Positions 7,839 to 15,605 of a DNA stretch of 64,000 nucleotides are shown here, piece by piece. The position numbers and the translations under genes are program-made. Position 1 is the stretch's first letter; each line of letters opens with the position of its first letter. The notes below the pieces were generated by a model. The model was not told the origin of the DNA, ran no database searches, and saw nothing but the letters and a program-made list of their open reading frames with translations. Origin of the DNA: Thiodiazotropha sp037384425 (GTDB taxonomy: Bacteria > Pseudomonadota > Gammaproteobacteria > Chromatiales > Chromatiaceae); NCBI GenBank assembly GCA_037384425.1, contig JARROA010000011.1, positions 124,001-188,000 of the forward strand, in the 5' to 3' direction.

Positions 7839-9086
7839 TTAGCCTGCTGCTCTTTGATTGATGTGGGCGATGCGCACCGATGCCGGTGGATGACTGTCGT
7901 GAAACAGTGAGTAGAGCGGGTCCGGCGTCAGCGTACTCGCATTGTCACGATAGAGTTTGACCAGCGCGCGCATGAGAAACTCCCCACCGGTCTGGCCAAC
8001 CGCGAACTCGTCGGCCTGGAACTCATAGCGCCGGGAGAGATAGCTGCCCAAGGGCGAGAAGAATAGGGTGAACACCGGCATCGCCAGCATGAACAGCAGC
8101 AGGGCGGCTGCGTCCGAGGGTTGGCTGATGCCGAGGCCGTTGTAGAACCAGATCTGCTGGGAGAGCCAGCCCAGCAGGGCCAGTCCGGCCAGCGACAGCA
8201 GGGCCATCAGCCCCATCTGTTTGTAAATGTGAAGATGTCGGAAATGACCCAGTTCATGGGCTAGTACCGCCTCCATCTCGTCCACCGAGAGTCGCTCCAG
8301 CAGGGTGTCGAAGAAGACGATGCGTTTCTGTTTGCCGAAGCCGGTGAAGTAGGCGTTGCCATGGCTGGAGCGTTTGGAGCCGTCCATCACGAAGATCCCG
8401 TCACTGGTGAAACCACAGCGCTCCAGCAGACTCTGGATGCGGTCGCGCATCTCCCCCTCCTTGAGCGGTTCAAAGCGGTTGAACAGCGGGGCGATGAGCC
8501 GCGGATAGGCCCAGGAGACAGTGAGGGTGAAGGTCATCCAGACCGCCCAGGCCGCCAGCCACCAGAGCGCGCCCGCGCGCTGCATCAGCCACAGGATCAC
8601 CCACAACAGAGGGCCTCCCAGCACCAGCCCCAGAACCGCACCCAGCAGCCGGTCCTTGAAGAACTGCAACACCGTGGTGCGGTTGAAGCCGAAGGCCGCT
8701 TCGATGCGGAAGGTACGCACCAGGCTCAGCGGCAGCTCCAGCAGGCTGTTGATGAAGAAGAAGGAGAAGAAGAGGACCAGGCCGGTGACGATATCGCTCC
8801 AGCCGAAGCCGCGCCAGATGCGGTCGAGCAGGTCGATGCCTCCACCCAGGGTCCAGAGCAGCAGCAGGAGGCTGCCGATAATGATCTCGAAACGCGCTAT
8901 ACCGCCCTTGGCCCGGGTATAGTCGGCGGCGCGTTGGTGTTCATCGAGCGCGACCTTGCCGGCGAAAGCATCGGGTACCCGGTTGCGATGTTCGGCCACA
9001 TGGGCGAGATGGCGCTGCAGCAGCCAGAGCTGCAACAGGGTTCCGAGTGCCAGCAGCAGAAGAAAGATTTGGGTGAAGAGGGCCAT
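7839..9086 (-). CDS. M48 (Ste24-like) membrane zinc protease
   Basis: Inner-membrane metalloprotease of 415 aa, like the CAAX prenyl protease 1 family. Multiple membrane segments occupy the N-terminal half and residues about 290-350. The zinc motif is H277-E-L-G-H281 (VLAHELGHF), with the third ligand in the later segment YEFQADEFA. Length and layout match full family members. It heads a leftward operon with a cytochrome c, rsgA and the CarS-like gene. In bacteria it probably degrades membrane or misfolded proteins; the substrate is not known. Confidence 0.9.
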   Translation of the reverse strand: MALFTQIFLLLLALGTLLQLWLLQRHLAHVAEHRNRVPDAFAGKVALDEHQRAADYTRAKGGIARFEIIIGSLLLLLWTLGGGIDLLDRIWRGFGWSDIVTGLVLFFSFFFINSLLELPLSLVRTFRIEAAFGFNRTTVLQFFKDRLLGAVLGLVLGGPLLWVILWLMQRAGALWWLAAWAVWMTFTLTVSWAYPRLIAPLFNRFEPLKEGEMRDRIQSLLERCGFTSDGIFVMDGSKRSSHGNAYFTGFGKQKRIVFFDTLLERLSVDEMEAVLAHELGHFRHLHIYKQMGLMALLSLAGLALLGWLSQQIWFYNGLGISQPSDAAALLLFMLAMPVFTLFFSPLGSYLSRRYEFQADEFAVGQTGGEFLMRALVKLYRDNASTLTPDPLYSLFHDSHPPASVRIAHINQRAAG

Positions 9087-9141
9087 GCGAATAAGTGGGT
9101 TGTTAACTGAATTGACAAGAATACAGTCTGTACACGCTTCC

Positions 9142-9150
9142 TGCTAGAAT
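9142..9150 (+). promoter_or_regulatory. Candidate extended -10 promoter for orn
   Basis: TGCTAGAAT matches an extended -10 element (TG-N-TAGAAT), 42 bases upstream of the orn start codon, in the 105-base gap between divergent genes. No well-spaced -35 hexamer is seen. Confidence 0.35.
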
Positions 9151-9191
9151 CTGCCCGCTGAGCCAACCCGCAAGCCAGTAAGGATTTCCCC

Positions 9192-9740
9192 ATGCCCGTA
9201 AACGCTTCGAACCTGATCTGGATCGATCTGGAAATGACCGGCCTCGACACCCAGAACGATCAGATCATCGAGATCGCCACCATTGTCACCGACGCCAATC
9301 TCACGGTGCTGGCAGAAGGGCCGCTGATCGCGATCCACCAGTCGCAAGAGATTCTCGACCGCATGGACGAGTGGAACCAGCGCCAGCACGGCGATTCGGG
9401 GCTTGTCGAACGGGTCCGGGTCAGCGCCTACAACGAGGCCAAGGCCGAGGCGGAGACCATCGGCTTCCTGCGCCACTACGTACCGCCCGGGGCATCGCCC
9501 ATGTGCGGTAACAGCATCTGCCAGGACCGGCGTTTTCTGGCCCGTACCATGCCGCAACTGGAGGCCTATTTCCACTACCGGAATCTGGATGTCAGTACCC
9601 TCAAGGAACTGGCCAACCGATGGGCGCCCTCACTCATGGACGGATTCAAGAAGGCCGGCAAGCACCTGGCCATGGACGACATCCGGGACTCCATCGCCGA
9701 ACTTCGGTTCTACCGCGACCACTTTCTGCGTCTTCCCTAG
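9192..9740 (+). CDS. orn: Oligoribonuclease
   Basis: DEDD-family 3'-5' exonuclease of 182 aa that degrades two- to five-nucleotide RNA, including pGpG. Motif I holds D12 and E14 (IWIDLEMTGLD), motif II is the CGNSICQDRRF region and motif III is MDDIRDSIAEL. The full length equals that of the E. coli protein. It is divergent from the M48 protease operon. The stop codon TAG lies in a CTAGGGCC context that recurs in the element at 56.5 kb. Confidence 0.97.
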   Translation: MPVNASNLIWIDLEMTGLDTQNDQIIEIATIVTDANLTVLAEGPLIAIHQSQEILDRMDEWNQRQHGDSGLVERVRVSAYNEAKAEAETIGFLRHYVPPGASPMCGNSICQDRRFLARTMPQLEAYFHYRNLDVSTLKELANRWAPSLMDGFKKAGKHLAMDDIRDSIAELRFYRDHFLRLP

Positions 9741-9750
9741 GGCCCGTTCA
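9737..9750. repeat. Sequence resembling the arm of the 56.5-kb repeat
   Basis: CTAGGGCCCGTTCA matches the outer 14 bases of the left arm at 56482-56495 (CTAGGGCCTGTTAA) in 12 positions and, as there, includes the stop codon of the preceding gene. No second arm is found nearby. Confidence 0.3.
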
Positions 9751-9751
9751 G

Positions 9752-10822
9752 GTGTCAGCCCCGGGCCTTCGGAGCCTGTTGCTCGTCTACTGTCTGCTCA
9801 ATCTGCTCTTTTTCAGCGCGCTCCAACCCTACCGGCCGGCCGGTGACGAGTTGCTGATGAATCGGGATTTCAGCCAGGGTCTCGACGCCTGGCGGGTGGA
9901 GGGCGAGCGCGGCTCCATCACACAACATGATGGTATCCTGACCATCGATCACCCCTCAGCCACCTCCACCACCCTGGCCCAATGCTGGCTCAAGCGCGAG
10001 TTGCCGCAACCGCTGTTACTCTCGGCCGAGGCGCGCAGCGAGGGCGTGCGGCGCGGCAGCAAGGCTTGGCATATGGCGCGCATCGATCTGGTCGGTTATG
10101 ACGCCAGCGGCCGTGGGCAGTATCAGCTGCGCACGCGGTTGCTCAATCTGGAGGGTGATCACTCCTGGCACCCCTCGCAAGCGCTGTTCGCGTTCCGACC
10201 CGATGCCCGGCGCGTCTGCCTTGAAATTTCGCTCTACGCCGCATCGGGGCGTTTTCAGGTACGCACACTCTCCCTGACCCGGGGCGAGGAATCCCAGACA
10301 TTCCGCCTCGGACGCCTGGCTCTGTTGGCGGGCTGGTTGGTGCTGGCGGCGGTTTCTGGCCGACTCCTCTACCGACACTACCGGGGGCGTATTCTAGGAC
10401 GCTGGCTGCTGCTGGCCGCGACGGTTGTGTTGGCCGGTATTCTGATGCCCCATGAGTTGCGGCAGCAGTTGGAGTCTTACAGCCTACGGGCATTGTCCGC
10501 TGTCGGCCTGTCGATGACGCCCGACGAGACGTTGAGCCTGGACAGCCACTGGGCGCTCTGGCCGGAACGTTGGGATCTCTCGAAGATCGCCCACCTGTTG
10601 GGATTCGCGCTGCTCGGTTTTCTGTTGTCCTGGGACAGAGCGCTGAGTATTGGGAAACGGTTCGGGGCACTGCTGCTGTTGGCCCTGACATCGGAGATCC
10701 TGCAATTTTTCGTCCCCCTGCGCACCACCCGCTTGAGCGACCTGGTGGCCGATACCCTGGGCATAGCCATCGGCCTGGGGCTGGCGTGCCTGGTCATGCG
10801 ATTAAAGTCTCGTCCGCGGTAG
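9752..10822 (+). CDS. VanZ-family membrane protein with an exported beta-rich domain
   Basis: Membrane protein of about 356 aa. GTG 9752 is preferred because upstream frames overlap orn. After a first membrane helix (LLLVYCLLNLLFF) comes an extracytoplasmic domain (about residues 30-175) starting NRDFSQGLDAWR, like carbohydrate-binding jelly-roll modules. Then come several membrane helices and a C-terminal VanZ-like unit (about 265-355) with DLSKIAHLLGFALLG, SEILQFF and RLSDLVADTLG. VanZ-like proteins are phage-holin-like membrane proteins of unclear function, known from teicoplanin resistance. The binding module suggests contact with envelope glycan; this is inference. Confidence 0.75.
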   Translation: MSAPGLRSLLLVYCLLNLLFFSALQPYRPAGDELLMNRDFSQGLDAWRVEGERGSITQHDGILTIDHPSATSTTLAQCWLKRELPQPLLLSAEARSEGVRRGSKAWHMARIDLVGYDASGRGQYQLRTRLLNLEGDHSWHPSQALFAFRPDARRVCLEISLYAASGRFQVRTLSLTRGEESQTFRLGRLALLAGWLVLAAVSGRLLYRHYRGRILGRWLLLAATVVLAGILMPHELRQQLESYSLRALSAVGLSMTPDETLSLDSHWALWPERWDLSKIAHLLGFALLGFLLSWDRALSIGKRFGALLLLALTSEILQFFVPLRTTRLSDLVADTLGIAIGLGLACLVMRLKSRPR

Positions 10823-10899
10823 CACGCTAGAGTCTGAGTTTCCTTTATGCAGAAGTCGGTGGGGCAGGGCCCCATCCTACACCTGGCAACGAGCGGTAG

Positions 10900-10917
10900 G
10901 GTGCGGCTTGCCGCACC
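10900..10917. repeat. REP-like palindrome
   Basis: GGTGCGGC and GCCGCACC form a perfect 8-bp hairpin around TT, in the gap between the VanZ gene and queG. Related sequence occurs at 40499-40555. It may also serve as a shared transcription end between the two convergent genes. Confidence 0.6.
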
Positions 10918-10931
10918 ATCGTGATGGGGGG

Positions 10932-12011
10932 TCAGGCAGGTTGGAAGTTACGCTGTCGGGCCAGCGCCCAGGCCACATGTTCGCGCACCAGCGCCGAGGG
11001 GTGATCCAGGCGGCGTTGCAGCGCCTCGACCACCGCGGGTGAGCCTGGAGTATTGCCGAGGGCCACGGCCAGGTTGCGCAGCCAGCGTTCGTGGCCGAGT
11101 CGGCGGATGGCCGAGCCGGCAGTACGGTCGAGGAATTCCGCTTCACTCCAATCTAACAAGGTGATCAGGGCGGCGCTGTCGAGTCCGTGACGGGGCAGGA
11201 AATCCCGCTCCCGGGTGAGTTTCGCAAAACGGTTCCAGGGGCAGACCTGCTGGCAGTCGTCACAGCCGTAGATCCGGTTGCCGATGGCCGCTCTCAAAGG
11301 CTCCGGAATTGCACCCTTGAGCTCGATGGTGAGGTAGGAGATACAGAGTCGGGCGTCGAGTTGGTAAGGAGCGACAATGGCGCGGGTCGGGCAGATGTCG
11401 ATACAGGCCCGGCAACGACCGCAGTGCGAGCTGGCGGGGCTGTCGGGGATCAGCGGCAGGTCGGTGTAGATTTCACCGAGAAAGAACCAGGAGCCTGCAT
11501 CACGGGTGAGCAGATTGGTGTGCTTGCCGATCCAGCCGAGCCCCGCCTTTTCCGCCAGCGGTTTCTCCAGCACCGGCGCCGAGTCGACGAAGACCCGGAA
11601 GCTGCCGCCGTCGATGGCGGAGCGAATCCGCTCCGCCAGCTGCTGCAACCGCTTGCGCAGCACCTTGTGATAGTCGCGTCCCAGGGCGTAGCGGGAGATG
11701 AAGGCGGTCTCCGGTTCCTGCAACAGGCGCTGTGACCTCTCCTGGGATTCGGGAAGATAGTCGAGCCGTGCCGAAATCACCCGCAGGGTGCCTGGCAACA
11801 ACTGAGCGGGGCGGCTGCGTTTGCGGCCGTGACGGGCCATATAGTCCATGTCGCCATGGCGACCCGCCGCGAGCCAGGCTTCCAGATGCGCCTCGGCCAG
11901 CGTCAGCTCGCCGTCGGCGATGCCGATGGCATCGAGTCCGAGTTCGATGCCCCACGCTTTGATGCGACGGCTCAGGGTCTCCCAGTCGTGGTGCGGTGAA
12001 TCAGAAATCAT
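10932..12011 (-). CDS. queG: Epoxyqueuosine reductase
   Basis: Iron-sulfur, cobalamin-dependent enzyme of 359 aa catalysing the last step of queuosine formation in tRNA. Two ferredoxin-type clusters are visible: CGRCRACIDICP and CDDCQQVCPWN. The N-terminal catalytic region has RYALGRDYHKVLR and a FVDSAPVLEK element. The C-terminus (about 285-355) is HEAT-like (RRLGHERWLRNLAVALGN). ATG 12011 is chosen because homologues begin about 12-15 residues before RIKAWG; a GTG 36 bases upstream is possible but abuts its AGGGA. Divergent from nnr. Confidence 0.95.
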   Translation of the reverse strand: MISDSPHHDWETLSRRIKAWGIELGLDAIGIADGELTLAEAHLEAWLAAGRHGDMDYMARHGRKRSRPAQLLPGTLRVISARLDYLPESQERSQRLLQEPETAFISRYALGRDYHKVLRKRLQQLAERIRSAIDGGSFRVFVDSAPVLEKPLAEKAGLGWIGKHTNLLTRDAGSWFFLGEIYTDLPLIPDSPASSHCGRCRACIDICPTRAIVAPYQLDARLCISYLTIELKGAIPEPLRAAIGNRIYGCDDCQQVCPWNRFAKLTRERDFLPRHGLDSAALITLLDWSEAEFLDRTAGSAIRRLGHERWLRNLAVALGNTPGSPAVVEALQRRLDHPSALVREHVAWALARQRNFQPA

Positions 12012-12110
12012 GGCCAGACTATACCGGTCCGGTGTTTGCTCCGACACTCCCTGGCATGGTCCGGGGCTTCACGGTATCTTTGCCCCAGTCCCACCACCAG
12101 GAGTCATCCG

Positions 12111-13622
12111 ATGCGGGTCATGCCGACGACCGACCAACTCCCCTATGCGCTCTACACCGCCGCCCAGGTGCGGGAGTTCGATCGTATCGCGATCGAGGAG
12201 TACGGTATCCCCGGAGCGGATCTGATGGAACGCGCCGGCACCCGTGCCTGCCACTGGATGCAGGCACGCTGGCCCGGGCTCAGCGAGATCCTGGTGGTGT
12301 GCGGCGTCGGCAACAACGGCGGTGACGGTTTCGTGCTGGCCCGGCACGCCCTCCAGGGCGGTCTCAAGGTCCGGGTGCTGCAGCTCGGTGATCCGGGCAA
12401 GCTGCGCGGCGACGCCCTGGCCATGGCCGATGCCTGGCGCGCAGCGGGTGGAGAGATCGAACCCTACCAGGGGCTCCCGGGCCGGCCCGGCCTGATCGTG
12501 GACGCCATTCTCGGCACCGGCCTGGAACGGGACGTGAGCGGGCCCTGGGCTGTCGCCATCGACGAGATCAACGGCCATCAGGCGCCGGTCTTCGCACTCG
12601 ACATTCCCTCCGGGCTGAATGCCGACAGCGGCCGTGTCATGGGCAGCGCGGTGCGGGCCGAGGCCTGCCTCAGTTTCATCGGCCTGAAGCGGGGCATATT
12701 CACCGGCCAGGGTCCGGACTGCTGCGGCGAGATCGCCTTTGACGCCCTCGACGTTCCGGCCCGGATCTACGCCCGTCAGCTGCTTTCCGCGCGGCGTATC
12801 GACTGGCGCAAGCAGGCCGACCTGGTGCCTGGCCGACGGCGCTCGGCTCACAAGGGCAATTTCGGCCATTTGCTGGTGATCGGTGGCGCTCCGGGCTATC
12901 CAGGGGCCATCCGGCTGGCGGCGGAGGCCGGAGCCCGCAGCGGTGCCGGGCTGGTGACGCTGGCGACTCACCCCGATCATGTGACGACGATAAATGCCGG
13001 GCGTCCGGAGTTGATGTGCCGGGGGGTCGACAGTGCTGAAGATCTGGCCCCGCTGCTCGAACGTGCCAGTGTGATTGCCCTCGGACCCGGTCTCGGCCGG
13101 GAGGACTGGGGCCAACGGATCTATCTGGCTGCCTCCCGCAGCGGTCTGCCGCTGGTGCTCGATGCCGATGGCCTCTACTGGCTCAGCCGTCACCCTGAGC
13201 GGCGGGACGACCGCATCGTCACGCCCCATCCTGGGGAGGCCGCCCGCCTGCTGGAATGCTCCACCGGCGAAGTGCAGGATGACCGTTTCGCCGCGCTGGA
13301 GGCCTTGCAGACAAGATATGGTGGTGTGGTGGTGCTGAAGGGGGCCGGCAGCCTCATCTCGGACGGCAGCAGCCATCTACCGGCGCTCTGCAGTGACGGT
13401 AATCCGGGCATGGCGACCGGAGGCACCGGAGACCTGCTGACCGGTATCATCGGCGCCCTGGTGGCCCAGGGCCACGATCTGCGTGAGGCGGCCGAACTGG
13501 GTGTCACGCTGCATGCGGCCGCCGGTGATCGGGCGGCACAAGGGGGTGAGATCGGCATGCTGGCGGGCGATCTGTTGCCGGAGCTGCGTGGCTTGCTGAA
13601 CCAGGACAAGGTCGATGCTTGA
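12111..13622 (+). CDS. nnr: Bifunctional NAD(P)HX epimerase/dehydratase
   Basis: Repairs hydrated NAD(P)H. The 503-aa protein joins an N-terminal epimerase (YjeF-N, about 1-215, with CGVGNNGGDGFVLARH) to a C-terminal ADP-dependent dehydratase of ribokinase fold (about 225-500, with LALGPGLG and GMATGGTGDLLTG). ATG 12111 has AGGAG seven bases upstream, which decides the start over an earlier in-frame codon. It overlaps tsaE by eight bases, opening the conserved nnr-tsaE-amiB-mutL block. Confidence 0.96.
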   Translation: MRVMPTTDQLPYALYTAAQVREFDRIAIEEYGIPGADLMERAGTRACHWMQARWPGLSEILVVCGVGNNGGDGFVLARHALQGGLKVRVLQLGDPGKLRGDALAMADAWRAAGGEIEPYQGLPGRPGLIVDAILGTGLERDVSGPWAVAIDEINGHQAPVFALDIPSGLNADSGRVMGSAVRAEACLSFIGLKRGIFTGQGPDCCGEIAFDALDVPARIYARQLLSARRIDWRKQADLVPGRRRSAHKGNFGHLLVIGGAPGYPGAIRLAAEAGARSGAGLVTLATHPDHVTTINAGRPELMCRGVDSAEDLAPLLERASVIALGPGLGREDWGQRIYLAASRSGLPLVLDADGLYWLSRHPERRDDRIVTPHPGEAARLLECSTGEVQDDRFAALEALQTRYGGVVVLKGAGSLISDGSSHLPALCSDGNPGMATGGTGDLLTGIIGALVAQGHDLREAAELGVTLHAAAGDRAAQGGEIGMLAGDLLPELRGLLNQDKVDA

Positions 13623-14085
13623 GCTCCAGGTCACCGGCGAAGCCAGGCAGGAGGCCCTTGGCGCGGCCCTGGCGGGGGTCATCGCAGCGCCATGTATCGT
13701 CTATCTGGCGGGTGATCTGGGTACCGGCAAGACCACGCTGGTGCGTGGACTGCTGCACGGACTCGGCCATCAGGGGCGGGTCAAAAGCCCCACCTATACC
13801 TTGTTGGAGCCCTACGAACTGCCCGGGCTGCACTGCTACCACTTCGATCTCTACCGGTTGGCGGATGCGGAGGAGTTGATGTTTCTCGGTATCGAGGATC
13901 TGTTGCAGCCGGATGCCCTGTTGCTGATCGAATGGCCGGAACGGGGAGCGGGGGTACTGCCAGCGCCCGACCTGACCATTCAACTTTTCCATCAGGGATT
14001 ATCGAGGCGGGTGGTGCTCCAGCCCACTGGCGAAAAAGGGCTTCAAATTATCAATAACTTACAAAAGGTTTGGGGTGGAGATTAA
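13615..14085 (+). CDS. tsaE: tRNA t6A biosynthesis ATPase TsaE
   Basis: P-loop ATPase of 156 aa that works with TsaB, TsaC and TsaD in making N6-threonylcarbamoyl-A37. Walker A is GDLGTGKT (33-40). The sequence KSPTYTLLEPY and the HFDLYRL motif are typical of the family, and LLIEWPERG is the later conserved segment. The start ATG lies inside the end of nnr, implying translational coupling. The length is normal. Confidence 0.96.
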   Translation: MLELQVTGEARQEALGAALAGVIAAPCIVYLAGDLGTGKTTLVRGLLHGLGHQGRVKSPTYTLLEPYELPGLHCYHFDLYRLADAEELMFLGIEDLLQPDALLLIEWPERGAGVLPAPDLTIQLFHQGLSRRVVLQPTGEKGLQIINNLQKVWGGD

Positions 14086-14188
14086 AGATTATTTAAAGAA
14101 ATAGGTGCTATCTACTAGAAAACCTTGGAAAAAGTTGCTTGCCGTGCTATTTTTTTACAAGACGTCTTTTCACTGGGTGCAAGGGGAT

Positions 14189-15505
14189 ATGAAGCCGCTC
14201 GTACTACTGCTTTTCATGACACTCTTTTGTGTCCAGCCCGTTGTCGCCAAGCAGACGGAGGTCAACAGCCTGCGTGTCTGGTCGGCGCCCGATCATGTGC
14301 GTCTGGTGTTCGACGCCAACCAACCGCTCGAGCACAAGATCTTCACACTCAACAACCCCCACCGCCTGGTGCTCGACCTGAGGCACACTCAGCTCACCAA
14401 GCACCTGCCCGATCCCGCCAAGGAGAACAAGATCATCAAGGGCATGCGTACCGCGTCACGCAACAAGGATGATGTGCGGGTAGTCCTCGATCTGACCGGA
14501 GCGGTAAAACCGAAAAGCTTTCTGCTCAAGCCGAACCGGGAGTACGGCCATCGCCTGGTGGTCGATCTCTACGATTACAAAATCAGCGAAAAGAAGCGTA
14601 GCGCGCCGGTGAAGACCGACAAGTCCAGCGGACAGCGTGACGTCATCATCGCCGTCGATCCGGGGCATGGCGGAGAGGATCCAGGCGCACGTGGACGGCG
14701 TGGCACCTATGAAAAGGATGTGGTGCTGGCGATCGGCAAGAAACTGGTGCAGACCCTCAACCGTGAGCAGGGCATGCGGGCGATCCTGATCCGCGACGGT
14801 GACTACTACCTGGGGCTGCGCAAACGCATCACCAAAGCGCGCGAGGCGCAGGCCGACCTCTTCGTCTCCATCCATGCCGATGCCTTCAAGGACCCCAAGG
14901 TGAAGGGATCCTCGGTCTATACCCTGTCCAGGCGCGGTGCTTCCAGTGAAGCGGCCCGCTGGCTGGCCGAACGGGAGAACAGCGCCGATCTGGTCGGTGG
15001 CGTCTCTCTGGAGGACAAGGACGACATGCTGGCATCGGTGCTGCTCGACCTCTCGCAGATCGGTACCCTGCAGGCCAGTTCAGAGGCTGCCGAGCGGGTC
15101 TTGGGGCAGTTGAAGCAGCTGGGCAAAACCCACAAGCGGAGGGTGCAGCAGGCCGGCTTCGTGGTGCTCAAATCCCCGGATATTCCCTCCATGCTGGTGG
15201 AGACCGCCTTCATCTCCAATCCGGACGAGGAACGGCGCCTGAGAGACTCCGCATACCAGCAGCGTCTGGCCAATGCACTGAGCAAGGGTATTGTCGACTA
15301 CTTCAAGTTCCAGCCCCCTCCAGGCACTTGGCTGGCGGCCAACCAGGCGCGCAAACGTCCGCGCAGTCACGTGATCTCGCCTGGCGATACCCTCAGCGGC
15401 ATCTCCAAACAGTACCAGGTCAGCGTCAGCCGTCTGCGTAACGCCAATGAGCTGAAGAGCGACACCATCCGCATCGGTCAGGTTCTACAGATTCCCGGCG
15501 GCTGA
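14189..15505 (+). CDS. amiB: N-acetylmuramoyl-L-alanine amidase AmiB/AmiC type
   Basis: Periplasmic cell-separation amidase of 438 aa. It has a signal peptide (MKPLVLLLFMTLF to VVAK), an AMIN domain (about 22-120: VRLVFDANQPLEHK, LVLDLRHT), an Amidase_3 zinc domain (about 150-370: VDPGHGGEDPGARG with the first His ligand, SIHADAF, VETAFISNP) and one LysM module at the end (HVISPGDTLSGISKQY to VLQIPG). ATG 14189 was chosen since the signal peptide begins there, although AAGGGG is very close; GTG 14105 is the in-frame alternative. It is followed by a terminator before mutL. Confidence 0.93.
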   Translation: MKPLVLLLFMTLFCVQPVVAKQTEVNSLRVWSAPDHVRLVFDANQPLEHKIFTLNNPHRLVLDLRHTQLTKHLPDPAKENKIIKGMRTASRNKDDVRVVLDLTGAVKPKSFLLKPNREYGHRLVVDLYDYKISEKKRSAPVKTDKSSGQRDVIIAVDPGHGGEDPGARGRRGTYEKDVVLAIGKKLVQTLNREQGMRAILIRDGDYYLGLRKRITKAREAQADLFVSIHADAFKDPKVKGSSVYTLSRRGASSEAARWLAERENSADLVGGVSLEDKDDMLASVLLDLSQIGTLQASSEAAERVLGQLKQLGKTHKRRVQQAGFVVLKSPDIPSMLVETAFISNPDEERRLRDSAYQQRLANALSKGIVDYFKFQPPPGTWLAANQARKRPRSHVISPGDTLSGISKQYQVSVSRLRNANELKSDTIRIGQVLQIPGG

Positions 15506-15564
15506 CAACCGGCATAGCCCCGGAGCGCTCGGGGTGGCACAATAGTGCCAGTTCAATCACCCGG

Positions 15565-15593
15565 TCCCCATGTCTCGGCATGGGGATTTTTTT
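15565..15593 (+). terminator. Rho-independent terminator between amiB and mutL
   Basis: Arms TCCCCATG and CATGGGGA with a six-base loop, followed directly by seven T residues. It sits 13 bases before the mutL ATG at 15606. An in-frame ATG inside this hairpin is therefore an unlikely mutL start. Confidence 0.85.
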
Positions 15594-15605
15594 AGCGATC
15601 CCTGC

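Noticed and set aside
12069..13376. Long minus-strand frame opposite nnr
   Set aside because: Antisense shadow of a clear enzyme; composition lacks a hydrophobic core pattern.
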